NCBI RefSeq assembly: GCF_030519475.1
Contig: NZ_JAUMKD010000001.1
Location: 62,001 to 126,000, forward strand
Source: Micromonospora sp. C28SCA-DRY-2
Lineage (GTDB): Bacteria; Actinomycetota; Actinomycetes; Mycobacteriales; Micromonosporaceae
Direction of reading: 5' to 3'
DNA: 64,000 nucleotides
Shown: piece by piece, positions 56,456 to 64,000 of the stretch
How the letters are laid out: every line of letters begins with the position of its first letter
How positions within the stretch are numbered: the stretch's first letter is position 1
Notes under the pieces: model-generated
The model's database searches: none
Told to the model about the DNA's origin: nothing
Seen by the model: only the letters and a program-made list of their open reading frames with translations
Program-made: the position numbers and the translations under genes

Positions 56456-57393
56456 CGCTCCCCCTCCGGGCTCACCCGGGCCGCCGTCGGCTGGCGGCCG
56501 TGGTACTCGACGTGGTTGCTGGTCAGTTCGAGGTACGCGTGCTCCAGCGACTGCTGGACCTCGGAGAGGTGGTGCAGCGGGATGTGGCAGGAGTTGGCGA
56601 CCTCACCGACCTGCACGGCGGTGCCGCCCTCGACCCGCAACTCGTCCGGGTCGACCCGCCGGACGGTGAGGCCGCGTTCCCGGAGCCGGGCGAGCAGCGC
56701 GTCCGCCTGCGTGCTGAGGACGCGTACCTCGACGTGTCCCAGCCCCCGCAGGATGTCTTCGGTCGTCGCGTCGGCGATCAGCCGGCCCCGACCGATGACG
56801 ATCAGGCGGTCGGCGGTCTGCTGCATCTCGCTGAGCAGGTGGCTGGAGACCAGCACGGTGCGCTGCTGGTCGGCGAGTTCGCGCAGCAGCCCGCGGACCC
56901 AGCGGATGCCGTCCAGGTCCAGCCCGTTCATCGGCTCGTCGAACAGCAGCACCCGGGGGTCGGCGAGGAGTGCCGCGGCGATCCCGAGGCGCTGGCGCAT
57001 GCCCAGCGAGTAGCCCTTGATCCGGCGGCGGGCCGCGCCGCCGAGGCCGACCTGCTCGATCACCTCCGCCACCCGGCGTTCCGGGATGCCGTTGGCTCGC
57101 GCGGCGACCCGCAGGTGGCTGCGTCCGGTGCGGCCGGGGTGCACGGCGCCGGGATCCAGCAGCGCACCGACCTCCCGGAGCGGTTCGCCGAGGGTGGCGA
57201 ACGCCCGGCCGTTCACCAGGGCCCGGCCGGCGGTGGGCCGGTCGAGGCCGAGCACCATCCGCATCGTCGTGGACTTCCCCGCCCCGTTCGGCCCGAGGAA
57301 CCCGGTGACCTTTCCCGGCTCGACGACGAAGCTCAGGTCGTCGACGGCCAGGACGTCCCCGTAGCGCTTCGTGAGCCCGCGCACTTCGATCAT
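56452..57393 (-). CDS. ABC transporter ATP-binding protein
   Basis: 313 aa. Walker A FLGPNGAGKSTTMRM, signature YSLGMRQRLGIAAALL, Walker B VLLFDEPMNGLD and switch His in VLVSSH are complete; a C-terminal regulatory tail of about 90 residues resembles DrrA-type exporters. The ATG is probably at the transcription start (leaderless). First gene of the operon ATPase, permease, flavoenzyme. Confidence 0.93.
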   Translation of the reverse strand: MIEVRGLTKRYGDVLAVDDLSFVVEPGKVTGFLGPNGAGKSTTMRMVLGLDRPTAGRALVNGRAFATLGEPLREVGALLDPGAVHPGRTGRSHLRVAARANGIPERRVAEVIEQVGLGGAARRRIKGYSLGMRQRLGIAAALLADPRVLLFDEPMNGLDLDGIRWVRGLLRELADQQRTVLVSSHLLSEMQQTADRLIVIGRGRLIADATTEDILRGLGHVEVRVLSTQADALLARLRERGLTVRRVDPDELRVEGGTAVQVGEVANSCHIPLHHLSEVQQSLEHAYLELTSNHVEYHGRQPTAARVSPEGER

Positions 57394-57399
57394 GCATCG

Positions 57400-57428
57400 A
57401 CTATCACTCGGTTCCTATCGAAAGTCAA
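57400..57428 (-). promoter_or_regulatory. Consensus leaderless promoter of the ABC operon
   Basis: TTGACT (57423-57428), a 17-base spacer and GATAGT (57400-57405) end six bases before the ATG. Nearby TCGAT repeats (…TCGATTGACTTTCGATA…, …GTCGAT) could be operator half-sites. Confidence 0.7.
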
Positions 57429-57588
57429 TCGATTCGCCGTGCCGACACCCCGGCGGCGGCCTCCCGCACGGCCGGTACCCGCTGCTGGACCAGGCGGCCA
57501 CGACCCGCCGCCGCGCCGCGCGTCGGCTGCCGGAGTTCCGGCGCGTCCGGGCGGCGGGCGACGAGGGGTTCCGGTGCGGTGGCTCCGG

Positions 57589-58437
57589 TCAGCGGGATTC
57601 CGCGGTCAGGGCCGCGAGGAGCGCGGTCGGCTCGACCGTGACCGGCCGGTCACTGACCTGCCCGTCCCCGACCTCGACGACCCGCCACACCCCGTCGGCG
57701 CGCAGCGCCAGGTCCACCGTGACGAACGGCAGCCGCAATCCGGCGACCAGCGGCGCGAGCCACCCGAGGTCGACCTCGCCCGCCGGGTGGTCGTGCGGGG
57801 TGTCCGGGTGCGGCCCGACCAGGGCGCACCGGCCCCGCACCCACCAGGTCCGCACCTCGGCCGAGCCGAGCGGCTCGAACGCGCGCAGCACGAACCCGCC
57901 GACGAAGTCGTCCGCCCGCAGTTGCCGCAGCCGGCGGGCGACCGCCCACGCGGCGTCCCGATCGCCGAGGTCCGGGATGAAGGTGGCCTCGTGCCAGTGG
58001 TGCTTCATGGACTTGACGTGGTCGCGCACGATCGCCGGGCCCGCACCGAGCGCCCGCCGGGCCCGGTCGAAGTCGGCCCGTTCCGCGCCGGTGGTCCACG
58101 CCGAGCGGGGCGTGACAGCGGCCAGCGCCGGATACCAGCCCGGTAGCTCGTGCGCGCGCCGGTACTGCTCGGCGGTCGTGCGGACGCTCACCCCACGCCG
58201 GGCCAGCGCCTCGGTCAGCTCGGCGTACCGTTCGCCGCGCAGCATCCAGCCGCGGTAGACGGCCGGGCCGCCGGCGGGTACGGACGCCACCGCCCGATCC
58301 GGGTCGTCGCCGCGCGCCAGCGCGTCGTGGTCGACCACCGCGACGGTCAGGCCCGCCTCCCGGGCCGCCCGCGCCTCCGGCGCAAAGTGCTCGTCGGGGC
58401 GGCGCGGCCGCAGCGGGTCGGCGGGAACGAGGAGCAT
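57589..58437 (-). CDS. ATP-grasp domain protein
   Basis: 282 aa. The C-terminal two-thirds carry an ATP-grasp-like fold: GPAIVRDHVKSMKHHWHEATFIPD, FVLRAFEPLGSAEVRTWWVRGRCALVGPHPDTP and VTVDLALRADGVWRVVEVGDGQVSDRP (metal-binding E and adjacent D/Q). Resembles DUF4343-type ATP-grasp proteins; substrate unknown. The start is GTG 58440 or ATG 58437. Stands alone. Confidence 0.75.
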   Translation of the reverse strand: MLLVPADPLRPRRPDEHFAPEARAAREAGLTVAVVDHDALARGDDPDRAVASVPAGGPAVYRGWMLRGERYAELTEALARRGVSVRTTAEQYRRAHELPGWYPALAAVTPRSAWTTGAERADFDRARRALGAGPAIVRDHVKSMKHHWHEATFIPDLGDRDAAWAVARRLRQLRADDFVGGFVLRAFEPLGSAEVRTWWVRGRCALVGPHPDTPHDHPAGEVDLGWLAPLVAGLRLPFVTVDLALRADGVWRVVEVGDGQVSDRPVTVEPTALLAALTAESR

Positions 58438-58440
58438 CAC

Positions 58441-58690
58441 CCGCGCGATGCTGCCCGATCCGGCCGCACGAACTCCGACCCTTTCGGGACCGCTCCGTCA
58501 CCGCCTTTAGCACCAGTCCGAGCCCGAAGTGTGGACGCCAAAAAGTTTTGTTCGGTTCCTACAAACGGTGCCGCACAGGGTTCGGTGGTTACGACATGGC
58601 GCGGCCCGCCGGCAGGCGGAAAGGTGACCAATGCCGGGGGGCGGAATCTCGCGGCGCGTACATCGTGGGTCAACCGGAGGGGTCGGTCGG
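58441..58690 (+). other. 250-base region before the carboxylase gene
   Basis: No gene. A locally A/T-richer stretch (58540-58570, AAAAAGTTTTGTTCGGTTCC then TACAAAC) is the best candidate for the carboxylase promoter; no confident -35/-10 pair. Confidence 0.35.
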
Positions 58691-61600
58691 GTGTTCAGCC
58701 GTGTCGCCATCGTCAACCGTGGTGAGGCCGCCATGCGGCTCATCCACGCGGTCCGGGAGCTGGCTGCGGAGACCGGGGTCCGGATCGAGACCGTCGCCCT
58801 GTACACCGACGTCGACCGCACCGCCACGTTCGTGCGCGAGGCGGACGCGGCCTACGACCTCGGTCCCGCGTCCGCCCGTCCGTACCTGGACCTGACGGCG
58901 CTGGAACGCGCGCTGGTGGAGACCGGGGCCGACGCCGCCTGGGTCGGTTGGGGCTTCGTCGCCGAGGACCCGGCGTTCGCGGAGCTGTGCGAGAAGATCG
59001 GGGTCACCTTCGTCGGGCCGAGCCCGGAGGCGATGCGCAAGCTCGGCGACAAGATCGGCGCGAAGCTGATCGCCGAGGAGGTCGGCGTGCCGGTCGCGCC
59101 GTGGAGCCGCGGCGCGGTCGAGACCCTGGACGCCGCGCTGGCGGCGGCCGACGAGATCGGCTACCCGCTGATGCTGAAGGCGACCGCCGGCGGCGGCGGG
59201 CGCGGCATCCGCGTGGTCACCAACTCCGCCGAGCTCGCCGACGCGTACGAGCGCACCAGCCAGGAGGCGGCGCGGGCGTTCGGCAGCGGCGTCGTGTTCC
59301 TGGAGCGCCTGGTCACCGGGGCCCGGCACGTCGAGGTGCAGATCATCGCCGACGGCCAGGGCACGGCGTGGGCGCTCGGGGTCCGCGACTGTTCGGTGCA
59401 GCGGCGCAACCAGAAGGTCATCGAGGAGTCGGCGTCGCCGGTGCTCAGCCCGGCGCAGGCGGCCGAGCTCAAGGCGTCGGCCGAGCGGCTGGCCGTCGCG
59501 GTCGGCTACCGGGGCGCGGCGACCGTCGAGTTCCTCTACCACCCGGGCGACCGGCTGTTCGCGTTCCTCGAGGTCAACACCCGGCTCCAGGTCGAGCACC
59601 CGATCACCGAGGCGACCACCGGGTTCGACCTGGTCAAGGCGCAGCTGCACGTCGCCGCGGGCGGGCGGCTCGACGGCGAGCCGCCGGTGGAGGGCGGGCA
59701 CGCCATCGAGGCCCGGCTGAACGCCGAGGACCCGGACCGCGACTTCGCGCCCGCCCCCGGCCGGATCGCCCGGCTGGACCTGCCCGCCGGGCCGGGCATC
59801 CGGGTGGACACCGGCGTCAGCGAGGGCGACACCATCCCCGCCGACTTCGACTCGATGATCGCGAAGATCATCGCCTACGGGCGGAACCGCGACGAGGCGC
59901 TCGGCCGGCTGCGCCGGGCGATGGCGAACACCACGGTGGTCATCGAGGGCGGCGCGACCAACAAGAGCTTCGTGCTCGACCTGCTGGACCAGCCCGAGGT
60001 CATCGACGCGAGCGCGGACACCGGCTGGATCGACCGGGTCCGTGGCGCGGGCCGGCTCGTCGCGCACCGGCACTCCGCCGTCGCGCTGGCGGCCGCCGCC
60101 ATCGAGGCGTACGAGGAGGAGGAGCGCGTCGAGCGGCAGCGGCTGCTCGCCACGGCGGCCGGCGGGCGCCCGCAGGTGCGGCACGCCAGTGGCCGACCGC
60201 TGGACCTCAAGCTGCGCGGCGTCAGCTACCGGATGCGGGTGGCGCGGGTCGGCGCGCACCGGTTCCGGGTCGGCATCGAGGTGGGCACGGCGGTGCGCAC
60301 CGCCGACGTCGAGCTGGACCGCTTCGACCGGCACACCGGGCAGATCGCCGTCAACGGCGCGCGGTACCGCCTGCTCACCGGGACGCACGGGCCGATCCAC
60401 CTGGTCGAGGTGGACGGCGTGACGCACCGGATCAGCCGCGACGAGGGCGGGGTGGTCCGCTCGCCCATGCCGGCGCTGGTGGTGGCCACGCCGCTGGAGG
60501 TGGGCGCGGAGGTCGAGGCCGGCGCACCGGTACTGGTGCTGGAGGCCATGAAGATGGAGACGGTGCTGCGGGCGCCGTTCCGGGCGCGGCTGAAGGAGTG
60601 CGCCGTCTCCGTGGGCAGCCAGGTGGCGGCCGGCGCGCCGTTGCTGCGGCTGGAGCCGCTGGCCGAGGCGGCCGAGGAGGTGGCGGACGGTCCGGCCGCC
60701 GTGGCCGTCGAGCTGGACCTGCCCGCCGCGAACGGCGGGGCGCCGGCGCGGCAGCGCGCCGCCCGCGGCCGGGAGGACCTGCGCGGGCTGCTGCTCGGCT
60801 TCGACGTCGACCCGCACGACGACCGCCGGGTGATCGACGACTACCTCGCCGCGCGGCGGGCGATGATCGAGGACGGCCACCGGCCGCTGGCCGAGGAACT
60901 CGACCTGGTCACCGTCTTCGTCGACCTCGCCGAGCTGAGCCGCAACCGGCCCACCGGCGAGGACGGCGGCGGCGAGGCCCACGTGCACAGCGCCCGCGAG
61001 TACTTCCACACCTACCTGCAGAGCCTCGACGTCGAGCGGGCCGGACTGCCCACCTCGTTCCAGGCCAAGCTCGCCAAGGCGCTCGGGCACTACGGCGTCA
61101 CGGAGCTGGAGCGCTCCCCCGAGCTGGAAGCCGCCGTGTTCCGGATCTTCCTCGCCCAGCAGCGCGCCGCCGCCGACGCCACTGTCGTCGCGACGCTGCT
61201 GCGCGCGTGGCTGCGGGAGTCACCGCCGGACGAGTCGTTGCGCGAACCGGCGGGCCTCGCGCTGGAGCGGCTGGTGGCCGCGACGCAGGTCCGCTTCCCC
61301 GTGGTCGCCGACCTCGCCCGCGGCGTGGTGTTCGCCTGGTTCGCCCAGCCGCTGCTGCGCCGCAACCGGGCCCGGGTCTACGCCGAGGTGCGCCGGCACC
61401 TGCGCCACCTGGACGCGCACCCGGACGCGCCGGACCGGGCCGAGCGGGTCGCCGAGATGGTCCGCAGCACCGAGCCGCTGGTGCGGCTGCTCGGCCAGCG
61501 GCTCGTGCGCGACCACCTCGACAACGCGGTGATGCTGGAGGTGCTGACCCGGCGCTACTACGGCAACAAGGGGCTGACCGCCGTCGGCACCCGTCGGGTC

Positions 61601-64000
61601 GCCGGCTGCACGTTCGTGGTCGCCGAGCGCGCCGACTCGTGCGTGGTCTCCGCCGCGGTCCGCTTCGACGCGCTGGACGGCGCCCTGCGCGGGCTGGCCG
61701 AGCTGGCCAGCGGCGAGGACGCCGTGGACGCCGACATCTACCTCGCCTGGGAGAGCCAGCCGGAGGATTTCGACGCGACGGTGGCTGCGCTGCTCGAGGT
61801 CATCAACGCCCACCCGCTGCCGCCGCGGGTCCGCCGGGTCACCACCACCGTCGCGGGCCGGGCCGGAGCGGTGATGCACCACCACTTCACCTTCCGCCCG
61901 TCCGGCGCCGGGATGGCCGAGGAGCGGCTGATCCGCGGCCTGCACCCCTACATCGCGCAGCGGATGCAGCTGGAGCGGCTGCACAAGTTCGACCTGACCC
62001 GGTTGCCGTCGGCGGACGAGGAGGTCTACCTCTTCCGCTGCGTGGCGCGACAGAACCCGTCGGACGAGCGACTGATCGCGTTCGCTCAGGTGCGCGACCT
62101 GACCGAGCTGCGCGATCACGACGGCCGGCTGGTCGCGCTGCCGACGACCGAGGACACCGTGGCCGCCTGCCTCGACTCGATCCGCCGCGCCCAGGCGCGG
62201 CGCTCGTCGAAGGCGCGGTTCAACACCAACCGGATCGTGATCTACGTCTGGCCGCCGAGCGAGCTCACCCGGGAGGAGATGGAGATGATCGCCGGGCGCG
62301 TGCGCCCGACGACCGGCGGTGCCCGCCTGGAGGAGATCCTGTTCATCGCGCGCCAGCGCGACCGGACGACCGGCGAGCTGACCAAGATGGCGGTACGGAT
62401 CTCCTTCGACGCCACCGGCGGCGCCAAGCTGACCATCGGCGAGCCGCCGGTCGACCCGGTCGAGCCGCTCGACGACTACCGACTGAAGGTGCTGCGGGCG
62501 GCCAGCCGCAACACGGTGTACCCGTACGAGCTGACCGGCCTGCTCGGCGACTTCGTCGAGCACGACCTCGACGACGACCACGCGCTGGTGCCGGTCGACC
62601 GGCCCAGGGGACGCAACACCGCGGCGATCGTCGCCGGCGTGGTGACCACGCCGACCGTACGGCACCCGGAGGGGGTCACCCGGGTGGTGCTGCTCGGCGA
62701 CCCGACGAAGTCGCTGGGTGCGCTGTCGGAGCCGGAGTGCCGGCGGGTGATCGCCGCGCTGGACCTGGCTGAGCGGATGCGGGTGCCGCTGGAGTGGTAC
62801 GCGCTCTCCGCCGGCGCCCGCATCTCGATGACCTCGGGCACCGAGAACATGGACTGGGTGGCCGCGGCGCTCAAGCGGATCGTCGAGTTCACCCAGGGCG
62901 GCGGTGAGATCAACATCGTGGTCGCGGGCATCAACGTCGGCGCGCAGCCGTACTGGAACGCCGAGGCGACGATGCTGATGCACACCAAGGGCGTCCTGGT
63001 GATGACGCCGGACTCGGCGATGGTGCTCACCGGCAAGCAGTCGCTGGACTTCTCCGGTGGCGTGTCCGCCGAGGACAACTTCGGCATCGGCGGCTACGAC
63101 CGGGTGATGGGCCCCAACGGGCAGGCGCAGTACTGGGCGCCGAGCCTGCCCGCCGCGCGGGACGTGCTGATGGCGCACTACGACCACACGTACGTCGCGC
63201 CGGGCGAGGACGCGCCGCGGCGGGCGACCACCACCGACCCCACCGACCGGGACATCTCCGACTTCCCGCACGTGGTGGCCGGCAGCGACTTCACCACCGT
63301 GGGCGAGATCTTCTCCGCCACGGCCAACCCGGACCGCAAGAAGCCGTTCGACATCCGGACCGTGATGCGGGCGCTCGCCGACCAGGACCACCCGGTGCTG
63401 GAACGCTGGGCCGGCATGGCCGACGCGGAGACCGCCGTGGTGCAGGACGTCCACCTCGGCGGCATCCCGGTGTGCCTGCTCGGCATCGAGTCGCGCTCGG
63501 TGCCCCGGCGCGGCTTCCCGCCCACCGACGGCCCGGACACCTACACCGCCGGCACGCTCTTCCCACGCTCGTCGAAGAAGGCCGCGCGGGCGATCAACGC
63601 GGCCAGCGGCAACCGGCCGCTGGTGGTGCTGGCCAACCTGTCGGGCTTCGACGGCTCGCCCGAGTCGATGCGCAAGCTGCAACTGGAGTACGGCGCCGAG
63701 ATCGGCCGGGCGATCGTGAACTTCCGCGGGCCCATCGTGTTCTGCGTGATCTCGCGGTACCACGGCGGCGCGTTCGTGGTGTTCTCGAAGGCGCTGAACC
63801 CGAACATGACCGTGCTGGCGCTGGAGGGCTCGTTCGCGTCGGTGCTCGGTGGCGCGCCCGCCGCCGCTGTGGTGTTCTCCGGCGACGTCGACGCCCGTAC
63901 CGCTGCCGACCCCCGGGTGCGGGACCTGGAGGCCCGCGTCGCGGCCGCCGCCGGCGCGGACCGGGCCGCGCTGACCGCGGAACTCGACGAGCTGCGCGCG
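58691..64000 (+). CDS. Giant single-chain biotin-dependent acyl-CoA carboxylase (partial, 3' end off window)
   Basis: At least 1770 codons, all open. Residues about 1-450 are a biotin carboxylase (VAIVNRGEAAMRLIHAV, KLGDKIGAKLIAEE, KATAGGGGRGIR, EVNTRLQVEHPITE). A linker leads to the biotinyl domain with VLEAMKMETV (biotin-Lys K621). A roughly 500-residue middle region (ACC-central-like) is followed by the carboxyltransferase halves (GRNTAAIVAGVVTTP, VPLEWYALSAGARISM, GVLVMTPDSAMVLTGKQSLDFSGG, VVLANLSGFDGSPESMRKLQLEYGAEI, FSKALNPNMTVLALEGSFASVLGGAPAAAVVF). This eukaryote-ACC-like fusion is found in some actinobacteria. GTG 58691 follows GGAGG by ten bases. Substrate (acetyl-, propionyl- or long-chain acyl-CoA) not decidable. 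Confidence 0.93.
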   Translation, partial: MFSRVAIVNRGEAAMRLIHAVRELAAETGVRIETVALYTDVDRTATFVREADAAYDLGPASARPYLDLTALERALVETGADAAWVGWGFVAEDPAFAELCEKIGVTFVGPSPEAMRKLGDKIGAKLIAEEVGVPVAPWSRGAVETLDAALAAADEIGYPLMLKATAGGGGRGIRVVTNSAELADAYERTSQEAARAFGSGVVFLERLVTGARHVEVQIIADGQGTAWALGVRDCSVQRRNQKVIEESASPVLSPAQAAELKASAERLAVAVGYRGAATVEFLYHPGDRLFAFLEVNTRLQVEHPITEATTGFDLVKAQLHVAAGGRLDGEPPVEGGHAIEARLNAEDPDRDFAPAPGRIARLDLPAGPGIRVDTGVSEGDTIPADFDSMIAKIIAYGRNRDEALGRLRRAMANTTVVIEGGATNKSFVLDLLDQPEVIDASADTGWIDRVRGAGRLVAHRHSAVALAAAAIEAYEEEERVERQRLLATAAGGRPQVRHASGRPLDLKLRGVSYRMRVARVGAHRFRVGIEVGTAVRTADVELDRFDRHTGQIAVNGARYRLLTGTHGPIHLVEVDGVTHRISRDEGGVVRSPMPALVVATPLEVGAEVEAGAPVLVLEAMKMETVLRAPFRARLKECAVSVGSQVAAGAPLLRLEPLAEAAEEVADGPAAVAVELDLPAANGGAPARQRAARGREDLRGLLLGFDVDPHDDRRVIDDYLAARRAMIEDGHRPLAEELDLVTVFVDLAELSRNRPTGEDGGGEAHVHSAREYFHTYLQSLDVERAGLPTSFQAKLAKALGHYGVTELERSPELEAAVFRIFLAQQRAAADATVVATLLRAWLRESPPDESLREPAGLALERLVAATQVRFPVVADLARGVVFAWFAQPLLRRNRARVYAEVRRHLRHLDAHPDAPDRAERVAEMVRSTEPLVRLLGQRLVRDHLDNAVMLEVLTRRYYGNKGLTAVGTRRVAGCTFVVAERADSCVVSAAVRFDALDGALRGLAELASGEDAVDADIYLAWESQPEDFDATVAALLEVINAHPLPPRVRRVTTTVAGRAGAVMHHHFTFRPSGAGMAEERLIRGLHPYIAQRMQLERLHKFDLTRLPSADEEVYLFRCVARQNPSDERLIAFAQVRDLTELRDHDGRLVALPTTEDTVAACLDSIRRAQARRSSKARFNTNRIVIYVWPPSELTREEMEMIAGRVRPTTGGARLEEILFIARQRDRTTGELTKMAVRISFDATGGAKLTIGEPPVDPVEPLDDYRLKVLRAASRNTVYPYELTGLLGDFVEHDLDDDHALVPVDRPRGRNTAAIVAGVVTTPTVRHPEGVTRVVLLGDPTKSLGALSEPECRRVIAALDLAERMRVPLEWYALSAGARISMTSGTENMDWVAAALKRIVEFTQGGGEINIVVAGINVGAQPYWNAEATMLMHTKGVLVMTPDSAMVLTGKQSLDFSGGVSAEDNFGIGGYDRVMGPNGQAQYWAPSLPAARDVLMAHYDHTYVAPGEDAPRRATTTDPTDRDISDFPHVVAGSDFTTVGEIFSATANPDRKKPFDIRTVMRALADQDHPVLERWAGMADAETAVVQDVHLGGIPVCLLGIESRSVPRRGFPPTDGPDTYTAGTLFPRSSKKAARAINAASGNRPLVVLANLSGFDGSPESMRKLQLEYGAEIGRAIVNFRGPIVFCVISRYHGGAFVVFSKALNPNMTVLALEGSFASVLGGAPAAAVVFSGDVDARTAADPRVRDLEARVAAAAGADRAALTAELDELRA

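Overview
The window is very GC-rich (about 73% by eye) and uses GTG and TTG starts, extensive ATGA/GTGA gene overlaps and several probably leaderless promoters. Together with helR plus a rifamycin-associated element, a large SARP regulator, furA-katG and several secreted chitinases, this points to a filamentous actinobacterium, most likely Micromonosporaceae (Micromonospora-like). It reads as chromosomal. I see no tRNA, rRNA, insertion sequence, phage gene or CRISPR array.

Layout. 1-1215: edge of a radical-SAM RiPP locus (FxsB-type maturase running off the left edge, a 63-aa precursor ending WNSAV, and a 2-TM DUF4231/SLATT-like protein). 1299-9520: complete kdp potassium-uptake operon on the minus strand, including two tiny membrane genes (27 and 29 aa). 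9764-11840: YwiC-like membrane protein, a COG2345-type HTH regulator and a divergent hemerythrin. 12067-14400: a 19-bp RAE palindrome and helR (rifamycin protection of RNA polymerase). 14527-24920: M23 peptidase, OFA-type MFS carrier, a hypothetical protein, a TetR/hydrolase pair with a clear operator, a secreted repeat protein, a secreted X-Pro dipeptidyl peptidase and an unknown membrane protein.

25148-27818 is the most novel-looking part: a 35-aa peptide gene ending in Gly-Gly, a long hairpin, an E1/ThiF-like adenylyltransferase with an N-terminal peptide-clamp-like domain, and an overlapping membrane protein with an HExxH (M50-like) motif. It is followed by a strong terminator and then a 1295-aa SARP with two tandem DNA-binding/BTAD modules plus NB-ARC and TPR regions (27974-31861).

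31920-38349: FAD oxidoreductase, furA-katG, and an rtcB-prfH ribosome-rescue pair. 38368-42469: Bcr/CflA efflux pump, GH10-like lipo/membrane glycosidase and a BASS carrier. 42582-49704: a chitin-utilisation neighbourhood with two GH18 and one GH19 chitinases, all preceded by a related A/T-rich element, interspersed with housekeeping-type genes (MmcQ/YjbR, methyltransferase, NmrA-like reductase with divergent AraC). 49855-58437: CaCA exchanger, berberine-bridge-type oxidase, STAS protein overlapping an ECF sigma factor, alpha/beta hydrolase, an ABC transporter/FAD-enzyme operon with a consensus leaderless promoter, and an ATP-grasp protein. 58691-64000: the first 1770 codons of a giant single-chain biotin-dependent acyl-CoA carboxylase that runs off the right edge.

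Compact GC hairpins separate most convergent gene pairs; they are listed as terminators. Starts were chosen by Shine-Dalgarno spacing and family alignment where possible; doubtful ones are flagged.
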